Below are positions 1-10,575 of a stretch of DNA of 64,000 bases, piece after piece. Made by a program: the position numbers and the translations under genes. Within the stretch, counting starts at the first letter, position 1; each line of letters opens with the position of its first letter. Origin of the DNA: Labeo rohita (lineage: Eukaryota > Chordata > Actinopteri > Cypriniformes > Cyprinidae); NCBI RefSeq assembly GCF_022985175.1, contig NC_066887.1, positions 13,691,075 through 13,755,074 on the forward strand, in the 5' to 3' direction. The notes beneath the pieces are model-generated. The model saw only the letters and a list, made by a program, of their open reading frames with translations, was not told where the DNA came from and ran no database searches.

Positions 1-157
1 AGCTGGTAGCATTGCTAGGCCATCCTTAAGGCATTCTGGGCCAAAGTAAAATGTTTTTTGTGTTTGTTTAATTCATGTCCATAGCATAAATGTAGCATGT
101 TATTTCTATGGCATATATTGTTTCACTCACAAATATGTCACATAACAGAAGACACAC

Positions 158-388
158 GTGACCCCAGGGCCACAAAACCAGTCATAAAGTTCATAGCTAT
201 ACGAATTACAGATATATTTACTGTAGGAAATTTATAAAATATCTTCATGGAACATGATCTTTACCTAATATCCTAATGATTTTTGACATAAAAGAAAAAT
301 GTATCATTTTGACCCATACAATGTATTTTTGGCTATTGCTACAAATATACCTGTGCTACTTAAGACTGGTTTTGTGGTCCAGGGTCAC
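158..388. repeat. Inverted-repeat element, GTGACCCTGG family (copy 1)
   Basis: The left end GTGACCCCAGGGCCACAAAA and the right end CTGGTTTTGTGGTCCAGGGTCAC (written in two overlapping halves: CTGGTTTTGTGG, GTCCAGGGTCAC) are inverted copies about 30 bases long. The inside is AT-rich with no coding capacity. Other copies are at 21789-22193, 23729-24162 and 42321-42749. It is a non-autonomous DNA-element type that I recall as common in cyprinids. It fills the sequence below the last exon. Confidence 0.8.
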
Positions 389-448
389 ATATTCCTGCAT
401 GTGTGTGAGATCCTAATTAACGTGTCTGTAAGGATCTGTGCGCTGTAC

Positions 449-603
449 CTGCTGGCAGTGTCAATGGCCTCCTGATTAGGGGGAGGAATGGTGAAACACA
501 CAGATGGCACCATGGCCTCATTTCCTGTAGGACTGATGACCTTCCATTTAGTCCTCTGAGAGTTATCCTCCAGTACACACTCCTCTCCTTTGCTGATCGT
601 GAT
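449..603 (-). CDS. macf1: macf1 exon 21, SH3 domain (last exon in window)
   Basis: A 155-base exon, TTTCTCAG to GTACAG. It encodes ITISKGEECVLEDNSQRTKW, then KVISPTGNEAMVPSVCF and TIPPPNQEAIDTAS (residues 834-885). It completes the SH3 fold (GEECVLEDN, WKVISPTGNEAMVPSVCF) and re-enters the spectrin helix. It leaves phase 2, so translation continues into an exon below position 1. Confidence 0.96.
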
Positions 604-1035
604 CTGAGAAAAAGAGAAAGATGGAGAGGAACAAAGATGGAAAAAAAGATGGAAAAAACGTAACGGGTAAGGGAGAGAGGATTTAAAAAATTGAGCAAAA
701 AAGCAGAACTGATGGTCAATGTTGATTAAAAAGTAAAGGGATTCAAAATATTAACCAAAGGATGAGGAATAAAATGTTAATGCTAATGGCCTTCATATGA
801 GCTGAAATACGTGAAATATGAATTTTTGTGAAATAATGCCTTACTGCACTAACATATCTTTCCAACTGACCTGGCAAAAAATAAATAAATAAATACAAAT
901 AAAATCAACAGCATTCATCCTATTCATTTTAATGTCAAATTGCAGTTGCATTTACAGCCTAATTTTGCCCAGGCTAACATTAAAACAAAAGGCCATTAAT
1001 AACCCTCAAGGCAATATAAAATGAAAAGCAAGTGC

Positions 1036-1467
1036 TTTAAAGGGACAGTTCACCCTAAAATGAAAATTCTGTCAGTAATTACTCATACTCATGTCATTCC
1101 AAACCTGTAAGACCTTAGTTCATCTTTGGAACACAAATTAAGATATCTTTGATGAAATATGAGAGCTTTGCATAGACAGCAATGTAACTGAAATGTCCCA
1201 GACTCACGACTGTAGTTCTCGTAGCTTCATAAAATTACAGTTGAACCACTAATGTCACATGGACTTTTTTAACAATGTCCTACCTTTCTGCATCTGGGAA
1301 CATTTCAGTTACATTGCTGTCTATGGAGGGTCAGAAAGCTCTCGAATTTCATCATAAATATCTTAATTTGAGTTCCAAGGATGAACGAAGGCTTTACAGG
1401 TTTGGATCAACGTAAGGGTGAGTAATTAATGACAGAATTTTCATTTTTGGGTGAACTATCCCTTTAA
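1036..1467. repeat. Foldback element, GGGATAGTTCACCC family (copy 1)
   Basis: Starts TTTAAAGGGACAGTTCACCC and ends GGGTGAACTATCCCTTTAA. Both arms carry the ACTCAT...TTCCAAACCTGTAAGACC module in opposite orientation. Length about 430 bases. It lies in the intron between exons 20 and 21. Related copies are at 9732-9961, 33258-34966 (interrupted), 57401-58040 (interrupted) and 61598-61925. Confidence 0.85.
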
Positions 1468-1473
1468 GCATAT

Positions 1474-2244
1474 TAAAGGAGAACTCCACTTCCAGAACAA
1501 CAATTTACAGATAATGTACTCATCCCTTTGTCATCCAAGATGTTCATGTCTTTCTTTCTTCAGTCTTAAAGAAATTATGTTTTTTGGGGAAAACATTTTA
1601 GGATTTTTCTCCATATATTGGACTGCTATGGTGCCCCGACTTTGAACTTACAAAATGCAGTTTAAATGCAGCTTCAAACGATCCCAAATGCGTCAATTTG
1701 TGATCCAACTGTATTTTCTCCCTCAACTTCAAAAATGATTTCAAAATCATCTTACATCGCTGCAGAAGTTCCGACCCAGTCTTTGCAAAGTGAACATGCA
1801 AAGAAGATCAAACACCCTTAACAAAAAAGGTAAAACTGTGAAATAGGATGATTTTGAAGTTGAACATGAGATGGGAGTTTTTCGACATACCCTAACTGTT
1901 ATGAACTGGAAAAAAACAGAGGTCGGGAAGAGCAAGAGAAGATGAGCATTTGACATTAAAAAGTATATAAACTGTATTATTTTTATGAAAATAACCAATT
2001 GTTTCGCTAGATAAGACCCTTCTTCCTCGGCTGGGATCGTTTGAAGCCGCATTTAAACTGCATTTTGGAAGTTCAAATTCAGGGCACCATATCAGTCCAT
2101 TATATGGAGAAAAATCCTGAAATGTTTTCCTCAAAAAACATAATTTCTTTACGACTGAAGAAAGAAAGACATGACCATCTTGGATGACAAGGGGGGTGAG
2201 TACATTATCTGTAATTTGTTGTTCTGGAAGTGGACTTCTCCTTA
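1474..2244. repeat. Foldback element, AGGAGAACTCCACTTCC family
   Basis: Left end AAAGGAGAACTCCACTTCC and right end GGAAGTGGACTTCTCCTT are inverted, and about 200 bases of each arm pair, including the TTCAAACGATCCC region. Only 6 bases separate it from the preceding foldback element. Partial relatives are at 43400-43530 and 47641-47990. No coding capacity. Confidence 0.85.
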
Positions 2245-2641
2245 AAAAAAAACAAAAACAAAACAAAAAAAAAATATGTGAGAGCACTTTCTAGTGTCCC
2301 ACCTCAACTCTCACCCTATCCCTTGCACACAGAGAACATTATGCTTCGCAATATATCGCGTATTGATAGGAAATTAAAACTGCACCTGCATGATACTAAT
2401 AAGTACAATAAAATTAAAATGACATCGCAAGTCAACATGCATGACAACATGCCATGATTTACTGGGCTAGGAGAAAAACACTTAATTCACAATATATATG
2501 CGCTATTTCACATTGTACAGGACGCCTGAGGTAAAGCAGGGGTCCCTTGTGTGCAGGGCCAGGCCAGAGAGCAAAGGTCAGAGGAGGAGAACGGTCGGCA
2601 ATAGTACCTGAGAGTTGGCCTTGCCCAGCCCCGCAGACACA

Positions 2642-2790
2642 CATAAAGAGGAAGGGAGAAGGAGGGGAACAGAGAGAAAAAGACGGGGTTAAATGAGGAA
2701 AAAAGGAAAAGGAGGAAAATTGGGGGAGGGAAGAGAAAAGGGTGGTGGGACGGGGATAGGAAGGGAGAGAAAGATTACTTTTTGGGCATT
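2642..2790. repeat. Purine-rich tract in intron
   Basis: About 150 bases nearly all A/G on the + strand (pyrimidine on the sense strand), in the intron between exons 20 and 21. No gene or repeat family recognised; it may be a degenerate GA microsatellite. Confidence 0.6.
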
Positions 2791-3232
2791 TAGCAGCAGA
2801 CCTCGCCTGACTGAGATAATATGATCAGGAAAAGAAACAGGGCCACAGCTGGGAGAGTAAATGAGTGTTTACAAGTATTTAAATGTACACATCCATTCAA
2901 AAAATGACTAATTTCATCATTTAAACAGAATATGTGATGTGTGAATGAAGAGCATCATATATTCAAATTGGCAGATTAGATATGCTACAGCATGTCTGTT
3001 CATTACTCATAATACGCCACACCTCCACTTTCCCAGAATTCTCAGCTAATAGCTAAATGGGCAAACACAGGACAGATCTTTTTCCCTTATACTTGCCTTC
3101 ACAGCTCCAGGGCAGTTTATGACTAAATATGGGCGGATGGACTCTGGCAAGTGCCCTGAGTGGAGCAGATGATGAAAGCTAAAAGATTTTTTTCTTTCAG
3201 GTGGGGTAGGAGTGGGCTACAAACGTAAAACT

Positions 3233-3302
3233 CAGAAAAACTGAATTAAGATCACATAAGATCACTTTTTTTTTTCTTAAAGTGATCTTAGCTCAGTTCT
3301 TC
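3233..3302. repeat. Short hairpin repeat
   Basis: AACTGAATTAAGATCAC on one side and GTGATCTTAGCTCAGTT on the other flank a short T-rich loop, giving a near-perfect stem of about 17 pairs about 160 bases downstream in + coordinates from the SH3 exon 3393-3545 in its flanking sequence. It may be a deleted foldback element. Confidence 0.6.
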
Positions 3303-3392
3303 AGAGTATAAAGATCAATGCAGGGTTGAGATGTGGAAAGGTAAAGCAAAACAAATAGGTTGTGATGGTGAGATATCTGGAGCATGTTATAC

Positions 3393-3545
3393 CTCTATTT
3401 GTCGGTAGTCACAGATGGCACGAATAGGCGTAGTGGTGCCTAGGTTACTATCTGCACTGCGTGGACGGAGCTGGACTACAGACTTGGCTCGGCCTACAAG
3501 GCTGGCCACTGTGCTGCGGTATTCAATCAATTGCTCTTTCTCCTC
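3393..3545 (-). CDS. macf1: macf1 exon 20, end of spectrin repeat and first SH3 strand
   Basis: A 153-base exon, phase 0, TTTTTCAG to GTATAA. It encodes EEKEQLIEYRSTVASLVGRA, then KSVVQLRPRSADSNLG and TTTPIRAICDYRQIE (residues 783-833). IRAICDYRQIE is the first strand and RT-loop start of the plakin SH3 domain, which sits inside a spectrin repeat in this family. Confidence 0.97.
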
Positions 3546-4384
3546 CTGAAAAATAAAATATGTAAGACAGTAAATCAAGCAGCCAAACAGTAGTCAACAG
3601 TAGTAAAATATGCAGAGTAACTTGATGTTGCACTGTTAGTAGCACTAATTGAGCAAGAGTCCGAACAAGTATGGTTCAATAAAGTCTTAATTCAATAAAT
3701 ATTTAAATGTATTAATCAGAATATTTCAAATCATTTGTTTTAATTCAGCCTCTGCAAAGTCAGCATAATTGGATTCTCTTCCATCATTACTTGTTTTTCC
3801 CATGCGTCATGTCAACCGAACTGAACGTAACTGTGCTTTCATGATTATAAATGTTCATTTTCTCTCACTGAAATAGATTAATGCCTTTCGAAATGGCTTT
3901 AAGAAAATGAAAAGCCATCACTGATATTCCTTCCTGGGTTTTTATTTGCTTAGCTTTCATTGTACTAAAATTAATGAGTGTGTGTTATGACACTTCTATG
4001 AAAAGCTCATAAGAGATTCATTAGTTCTGACTTTGGGAAGCACAGGCCGACAGGAAGAGCTGATAACATTACGCTCGCTGCAAGAATTTAACGTGATATT
4101 AAATTTGACTGCATATCAGCATGGGGTTTGAATTCATCAAAACCTCAGAGAATTTTCAGAGCAACAACGAAGGTGAAATTATGAAAAACATGCCTTATAT
4201 AACTTTATTTGAAGGATATCAATTGTTACTTGTCATATCAACTGCTGTTTTTTTTTTTTTTTTGTGAGACATCTGTCAAATGCTTAATTAAAAGAATCCC
4301 CTGGGAGAACAAGAAAATATGGTTAAAGTTTGTCTAACATAAATATTTTAATTAAACAAATGCATGCCTAATTATAAACACAAA

Positions 4385-5340
4385 CTCAAAATAGAGCTGC
4401 AAGCAGTGATTACCGGTGTTTAAACGCTTAAGGCATTTAAGCATATGAGGAAAAATACATCACATATTATTAGCAAGGCTGTACCCAACTAAAACAATTA
4501 TTAAAAAAACATTTTTGGCAAATCCAGGTAATTTACCATAGAAATATGACGTTATTTAAACATTTATGACAGCAGCAGCTGTGACCAGATTCGCCTTAAA
4601 ACTTTGTATGCTTGTTTAGAATCATCTGTCGCATGTGCTCAGCACGTTTTGTGAAGTTTTGAGTTTCCCTTTAGGCTTTATAGCATTTTGGGTAAATTTG
4701 TACAGGCCCTGATTCTAAACGACCCCGTTATAGCTTCCCAAAGGGTAAATTACAAACTTTTTTTTGATAATAATTGGCCTAGAGAGTCCAAAGAATTGTA
4801 CTGCAGTGTTTTTTTTTTTCCCAAATTAAGCGATAAACCTAGGACTAGTTCGCAAAAGTAGTTTTTTTTTTATCTTTAGAGCGAAACAGGTGCTTTAGAA
4901 CAGGTGCTCAAACTTCGTCAGCCAATGGCAGCCATGTTTATTGAGATACGCAAATGTCCTTGTAGACACTTGTGGCACTTCAGACCAAGACCATGCACAC
5001 CGATGTTCATGTTGATAGGACAGTTGTGCAGTTACAGCTTTTTTATGTTTTTCCATTAAGTTTTTCCAAGGATTTCAAAAACATAAGACACTTGAGCTTG
5101 CGACTAATGGTTTAGTTATAAGCGATTTTGTGCTTTTGATTGCTGTAGCGCCCCATCAGGCCGACTGGGGTAAATCTTGGTCACGTTGTAAGCGGTGTGA
5201 GTACTACCATCCCTCCAAGTTTCAAATCTCTACAACTTACGATTTGGTCTGTACGATCAGTTTTTCGTGGAGATCGCTGATCCGCGACCATTCTAATAAT
5301 TACAATAGGTTTTCAGCGCTATGCGCCTGAACCCCTACTA
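4385..5340 (+). repeat. Long interspersed repeat, AGAGCTGCAAGCAGTGATTACC type
   Basis: Begins ATAGAGCTGCAAGCAGTGAT and runs about 950 bases in the intron between exons 19 and 20. It includes GATTGCTGTAGCGCCCCATC and the CCCTCCAAGTTTCAAATCTC module, wordings I recall from dispersed cyprinid repeats. No open frame of family value. The class is uncertain. Confidence 0.6.
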
Positions 5341-5965
5341 AATGGCTTTTGATGATGCTTGCTTACTTTAATTTTGTAGTAATTATGAGCTAATGCAACA
5401 ATTCTAGAACATTTTGTAAATGTCATTGCATTGCAAGCAATCAACCAATACCTATTTTTTAAATAAAAAAAAGGTGTAAATTTTAATCGGAAAATGTAGT
5501 AATAAAATTATTAAGTACAGTAGATTTTTTACATTTAAAAATAAGCTGTGTAAATAACATTCAGTGCTGCTGGAAAACTAGGAATTAGTGTTATTTTTCT
5601 AATTAATTTCATTTAAAAAAAAAAAGAAGATAATTCATCCCAGCTTTGATCTAATTTTTAACTGCATTCATTCCCTTATTAAACTCTAATGCACTTGTGC
5701 CAGACTGGGTCTCTCTTCCGTATGGCCAAAGAGGATATGCCCATCGCTTTGCCTGCTCTTGTGCAACTCCTTTCTCATAGTGCCATCTGTCATATGTGAG
5801 GACACTCACCACCTCCTGTGCACTCACTGGAACATTCAAATTCCTAAACTAAGTATAACATCATCTACGGTCAGCGCTATTTTAGCATATTCAGAATTTT
5901 GATTCAATAAATAAAAATTAAATATTTAAAATATGCTTGTTTTTAAAATAAGAGGGAAGACCCAC

Positions 5966-6091
5966 CATGGAGTCCTGCAGGAGGTCTTCCAGTCTACCGA
6001 GTCTGCTGTTTTTGTCACAGGTGTATTGTCTCTTAATAGTGTCTTGTAGCTGACGTAGATAGCTTTCACAGTCCCGTGCATCACTCATAAA
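5966..6091 (-). CDS. macf1: macf1 exon 19, plakin domain
   Basis: A 126-base exon, phase 0, TTTTATAG to GTGGGT. It encodes FMSDARDCESYLRQLQDTIK, then RQYTCDKNSRLGRLEDLLQD and SM (residues 741-782). It is the helix leading into the repeat that carries the SH3 domain. The intron to exon 18 is only 83 bases. Confidence 0.95.
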
Positions 6092-6174
6092 CTATAAAAT
6101 AAAAAAATGTAATTAATTGTAATGTTAAAATTGTAATTTTGAATGCTATTCTAATGAAAAGCGTGACTCAGTAC

Positions 6175-6270
6175 CTGGAAGTAGGCAGTGTTGTCCTTGA
6201 GATGTTGCTCCACACAAATACAGAGCTCTTTGATCCACTGCCACTGCGTCTGCAGGGCAGCACTGTAGGC
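6175..6270 (-). CDS. macf1: macf1 exon 18, plakin domain
   Basis: A 96-base exon, phase 0, GATCACAG to GTACTG. It encodes AYSAALQTQWQWIKELCICV and EQHLKDNTAYFQ (residues 709-740), a spectrin-repeat helix with the W..W and CxCVEQH pattern conserved across plakins. Confidence 0.96.
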
Positions 6271-6377
6271 CTGTGATCAAAGGGGTCAAAATGTCACTAT
6301 TACTTTCCGAATCTGATATCAAATGATTTTTACTGAGGTCACTGAGTTAAGATTGTTCATATTGGTCAACAGCTCAC

Positions 6378-6482
6378 CTCAACTGTTTGTTTGGCTGGGT
6401 GGTTCTCTTGACATAGGTTGTCAGCTGTCTCTTGGAGAGTGCGCATCACTTCCTGTTTTTCCTCAAGCTCTGACCTCATGTC
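6378..6482 (-). CDS. macf1: macf1 exon 17, plakin domain
   Basis: A 105-base exon, phase 0, TCTCATAG to GTGAGC. It encodes DMRSELEEKQEVMRTLQETA and DNLCQENHPAKQTVE (residues 674-708). ENHPAKQTVE matches the mammalian MACF1 residues exactly as I recall them; dystonin has ENHPARLTIE. Confidence 0.96.
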
Positions 6483-6539
6483 CTATGAGAGAATAAGGAG
6501 AATCTACTTATAACCTTAAATATTATAATAGAAATGTTC

Positions 6540-6767
6540 ATCCACCTTATTTTTCCCGTAAGAGCGGATGCAGCCATTTGTAAAATTTATGGGTCTGGCT
6601 TCCGGTCTCATCCGCGTCCAGCTATTTTTAGATGTACAAAGCAGTTAATTTTGCTGCTTGATATTTCAAAGTGCATGTTTTTTAAATGTATTATCTTAAT
6701 TATGAACACACTGGTTTGCAGTGCAAAAAGTTTTATCGCTTACTGCATGTTGAAGAATAAGGTGGAT
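6540..6767. mobile_element. Small inverted-repeat element (228 bases) between exons 16 and 17
   Basis: Termini ATCCACCTTATT and AATAAGGTGGAT are perfect 12-base inverted repeats. The element lies wholly in the intron, with its right end 73 bases before the 3' border of exon 16 at 6841. No clear target duplication was seen. It contains a shadow open frame that I do not regard as a gene. Confidence 0.75.
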
Positions 6768-6840
6768 AAAAAAGGTGCACGAAAAGGCAAAAAAACAATC
6801 AGTAAAGGAACATGTAGTGGCCAGAGGTAGTATATCTTAC

Positions 6841-7002
6841 AGCATATTGCTCTCTTTTGGCAGCCATGTTGGTGTTGCTGTCGCTCCAGTCGAAGGCCAG
6901 CTCCTCCTCCTCCCTCTCATTGAGCCAGATCAGCTCCTCAGTGCAGTGGGACACAAAAGCTCGAAGGCTCTCTAGGCAACGCAGTCGCCATGACGAATGT
7001 TC
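6841..7002 (-). CDS. macf1: macf1 exon 16, plakin domain
   Basis: A 162-base exon, phase 0, TGTCGCAG to GTAAGA. It encodes EHSSWRLRCLESLRAFVSHC, then TEELIWLNEREEEELAFDWS and DSNTNMAAKREQYA (residues 620-673). The ELIWLNEREEEELAFDWSD motif is a plakin hallmark. Confidence 0.96.
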
Positions 7003-7383
7003 CTGCGACAACACAAAACAACATTCATAACATTGGCCATATGACACGGGCAACCGCTCAGTCCGATGCTTTACCCGTGGTAAGCAAGCACCCTTGGCGA
7101 ATTGGCCTTACAGGTCTTTTGAACAATCACATGTTTTCATGGAGAACTGATTCGTTTAATTTAAGGAGACGAGCGTGGGTGTGGATATATTGTCAAGAGC
7201 AGGTGTTTTGCAGCACTCTAATGCATGTCACACTCAAGCATTCAGTATTCTGCTTCTTTAAAGACACACTCTGTCACACCCTGATGAGATTAGAGAACAG
7301 TAATATCCATAATGCAGTGTATAATGAAGTGAAATACACTCACATATGCCTACTTATCATAATGCTAAAACAGAAAAACTCAC

Positions 7384-7461
7384 CAGCAGTTTGCAGTACT
7401 GGTTCTCCAGCTTGGATAGAGTCTCAGAGTAACTGCTACGTAAATTAGGCGAGACCCTTGA
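7384..7461 (-). CDS. macf1: macf1 exon 15, plakin domain
   Basis: A 78-base exon, phase 0, TCTCCCAG to GTGAGT. It encodes SRVSPNLRSSYSETLSKLEN and QYCKLL (residues 594-619), aligned with the mammalian SYAETLGKLETQYCKL segment. It is too short to appear as a free-standing open frame. Confidence 0.93.
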
Positions 7462-7739
7462 CTGGGAGAAAGGACATGAAGAAATAAATTATAGCTTATG
7501 CAAAAGTGTGCAGTGTGTATTACATTTGCTCTATTCACAGTCTATTCACACCAGTTCTGGATTGCCATGTTGGATGTATACACAGAAAGGTTTAAAGGGG
7601 ACATTGGATGATTATTTAGAGTCTTCATTAAAAATGTTTGCAACATACTTTGTTTAAAGTTCCTCAATGAGTGTGTTAAACACCCTTTTTACCTTGTCAA
7701 AAACAGCTCTGTTCAGAAGACCTTTTTTGGTGCATGTCT

Positions 7740-8565
7740 CTTTAAAGGGATCATTGGATGCTAAGTTCACTTTTACATGTTGTTTGAACATTAATGTGTG
7801 TTGCCAGTGTATGTACATATCTACCCTATAATGATAAAAATCCATGCAGTGGTTTTTAATTAATCTGTAAAAATAATATTCCCTTTTTCAAATCGAGCCA
7901 TTCTCAGATGCCTGTCGTTGTGGCGTCACACCAACAGAGGCCGCTCCCACGATAGTTGATTGACATGAGCGTCTTAACTCAGATCAGTTGTAACAGTCCG
8001 CCCTCTTTGTTTCGATGCCGGAGCAGGGATGTAAGTTTGACAAGAATATCTCCGATTGAGAGATTGAGGTGTTGTGTTGCTGGATGTAATAACGAACATA
8101 GTGGTTGCCATTTACTCCTGACATCTGAGCTGCTAAAGATGCAGTGGATTACGTTTATTTGTGAAGGGAATGCACCTCCCAATCTACATATATCCGTCTA
8201 TGTTCGCGCGAATCATTTGTGATCCAGCTTCATTTACAGCAGAAGTGAGTAGAAGGGTTTTTTTATGAATCTTTGCGATCTCCTTTCCTAATAATGTGCT
8301 AGTTAGCAAGTTTAGCGGCTAAACATGGCTAAAGTAAACAGGCTCGTCACTCCACAGAGAGAAGAGAGGGGCAGGGCGAGCAGAGCTCATTTGCATTTAA
8401 AGCAGCCTCAACCAGAATGGGATGATTTTTGCAGAGCTGATTTTGGCAAGGTAAAAAGGATGTTGTTTTACACTACCATCGAAAATTTTTAACCAAAGTA
8501 TATTATAGACTTTTCATTAAGACCCTAAAGAATCATATCAACTTGTGGAAAATGGGCCTTTAAAG
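7740..8565 (+). repeat. Repeat carrying a THAP-like zinc-finger remnant
   Basis: Bounded by TTTAAAGGGATCATTGGATG and GGAAAATGGGCCTTTA, inside the intron between exons 14 and 15. The + strand at about 8060-8222 encodes RLRCCVAGCNNEHSG, then LKMQWITFICEGNAPPNL and VYVRANHL. The layout C-x-C...W-x-x-F...x-x-H resembles a THAP (C2CH) finger in which the expected Cys before the final His region is changed (VRANH). Known THAP proteins include P-element-type transposases, so this may be a transposase-derived scrap. It is degraded and probably not expressed as protein. Confidence 0.6.
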
Positions 8566-8925
8566 GTGCAGTACGAATTGCTGACAACTAGCGGTTTAAA
8601 TGGCTACCGTTATTGCAGTCCAAATTCACAATGTTTTTTTCAAATCTAGAAACTAGGAAAGAAGTATTGTAATTTCCCTACTGTAGTGTAAAGCAAATAT
8701 AATATACCTATAAAATATTCATTTTCATTTATTTTACAGTGCAACTGTTTTACAATATATGGCTATTACTGTTATAGGAATAACAATAATATAAAATTAT
8801 TGTTGTTATTATTATTATTATTATATTCTTTGTTTGGCTTCCTAAAACACCAGTTTGAATGTAATCTGGACAGAGACAGTACAGCACAAATCAAAAGAGG
8901 GTTGAGTCCCCTTTAAAGTTCAGTT
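8566..8925. repeat. AT-rich intron segment with ATT tracts
   Basis: Begins AAAGGTGCAGTACGAATTGC and ends GAGTCCCCTTTAAAG, with an imperfect short inverted end (CTTTAAAGG). It contains a (TTA) tract at 8798-8825. Possibly another small element; no gene. Confidence 0.4.
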
Positions 8926-9285
8926 ACAAATTGACTTTTTTTCTGACTTAAGCTTTCTTTGTTAAGAACATGGATTGGAACTCTAGTGCATTAGATTGAA
9001 TAATTTCACTTTTAAATTGTACAAAATTTTATTTTTTTCCCCCAAGTCTTCATTTGTTTTTTTTGTTTTTTTAAATATTGCAATAATATTGTATTGTGGA
9101 CTTCATATCATGATATTATCGTATCGTGAGATTTTGATATCATTACATCCAGACTTCACACAAAGTCAAAAAGCTTTGCATTCCAGTTTTGTGTGGAATC
9201 TGCACAAGACAGGATGGGGATGGTCATGTTGCCTGAAGCTGAAACTACATCAGAATTTGTGTGAAAGACCTCATAGTTCATGTAC

Positions 9286-9706
9286 CTCATAGTTTCGAGC
9301 CTCTTTGAGGCTATTCAGAAGATCTTCCACTGCTGTGTGAATGATGTGGTGGTCTTGCAGGTGCTGTTCTACAGATGGCAGATCAGAACCCCACTCGGCT
9401 CGCTGCAGCAGGTCCTGCGTCTCTTCCACCCACCCCAGCAGCTCATAGATGAAGCGCAAACTGCCTTCGTCCTCAGATGAAGACATGGCTACCAGGTCTG
9501 CGCGAGACATCGGCCGTCTGAGCAGGGATGCCACAGCACCCACTGCTCCCAGAAGTGTCTGTGCTCCCAGTGTAGCCAAACCGCCTGGGGAACCCATCTG
9601 ACCCGCATGCTCTCCCAGCAGACCCCCTGTGGAGAAATGACCCTTCCTGTACACACTGGCACACTGCAGGCGCAAAGAGACCAGCTCCTCCTGCAGACAT
9701 GACACC
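9286..9706 (-). CDS. macf1: macf1 exon 14, longest plakin-domain exon with variable linker
   Basis: A 421-base exon, TTTTGTAG to GTACAT, encoding 140 residues (453-593). It opens VSCLQEELVSLRLQCASVYR, continues KGHFSTGG, then a Gly/Ala/Leu-rich linker (about residues 478-508). It resumes conserved sequence at RRPMSRADLVAMSSSEDEG and ELLGWVEETQDLLQRAEWGS, followed by DLPSVEQ, ending KEARNYE. The SRADLVA - SSSEDEG run is the best in-window sign of MACF1 rather than dystonin. The linker is Ser/Thr-rich in mammals as I recall, so this part is lineage-specific. Confidence 0.96.
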
Positions 9707-9731
9707 CTACAAAAGAGAAATGATATCTGTT

Positions 9732-9961
9732 AGGGATAGTTCACTAAAAAAAAAAGAAAATTCTGTCATTAATTGTTCACAGTCATGTCATTCCAAATCG
9801 TAAGACCTTAGTTCATCTTCAGGAACACAGATTAAGATATTTCTGCTGAAAAAGATCTTAATTTGTGTTCCAAAGATGAACGAAGGTCTTATGGGTTTGG
9901 AATGACATGAGGGTGAGTAATTAATGACAGAATTTTTCATTTTTGGGAGAACTATCCCTTT
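9732..9961. mobile_element. Foldback element, GGGATAGTTCACCC family (internally deleted copy)
   Basis: TAGGGATAGTTCACT and AGAACTATCCCTTTA bound two arms that are near-complete reverse complements, meeting at about 9850. It takes up more than half of the 420-base intron between exons 13 and 14 and ends 25 bases from the exon 14 acceptor. The unspliced RNA could form a stem of roughly 90 pairs. Confidence 0.85.
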
Positions 9962-10126
9962 ATTATAATCACAAAAGATTGGAAATAATAATTAGAAATA
10001 TAAACCTCAAATATATTTTAAACAACGATAAATAAATGAATTCCTGTTCTTCATTCTTGCCTATAATTCCACTTTGTGGCCTGGTGTTCACACACATTTT
10101 TACATTTTTGTTTTTCTTCATCTTAC

Positions 10127-10281
10127 CTGAATGCCAGCTGCTCCACTTGGTAGTACTTCTCATCTCTGAGGACCTGCAGGTCAAGGTGAAGCTGTCTGAC
10201 TAAAGCCTCACAGTCCTGCAGATACATCCCTAATTCGTTCTCACACCGTACCGGCTGCCCATTCTCTAGCTGAGACATGTC
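10127..10281 (-). CDS. macf1: macf1 exon 13, plakin domain
   Basis: A 155-base exon, TCCTCAG to GTAAGA. It encodes DMSQLENGQPVRCENELGMY, then LQDCEALVRQLHLDLQVL and RDEKYYQVEQLAF (residues 402-453). It leaves phase 2 into the long exon below. The intron downstream in transcription is mostly a foldback repeat. Confidence 0.95.
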
Positions 10282-10575
10282 CTGAGGAAAGAAGACAATA
10301 AAGCACTAAACATTTCTGAATGATTAATACCCAAGCAATTGCATGCAACAAACGAAACTGGATGATCTAAGAGACTTATCAATATATTTTCCAAATCCAA
10401 GTCGCTTACTAAGATTTCAAGGCATCTTCAACGATTCTGACATGATATTCCAAATGGTCTTAGAACGTATTTTCTTTTGAGCATATTCTGAAGTAGCATT
10501 GCCTGTATCCTTCATGGAAATATGAATCTACTAAAATTGAATTCAATGCAGAAATGTAGAAATAAAAATACTTAC

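Noticed and set aside
5651..5839. 62-codon minus-strand frame between exons 19 and 20, preceded by an AG
   Set aside because: No spectraplakin is known to me with an insertion here, the translated sequence is unlike spectrin repeats, and exons 19 and 20 already join seamlessly in phase.
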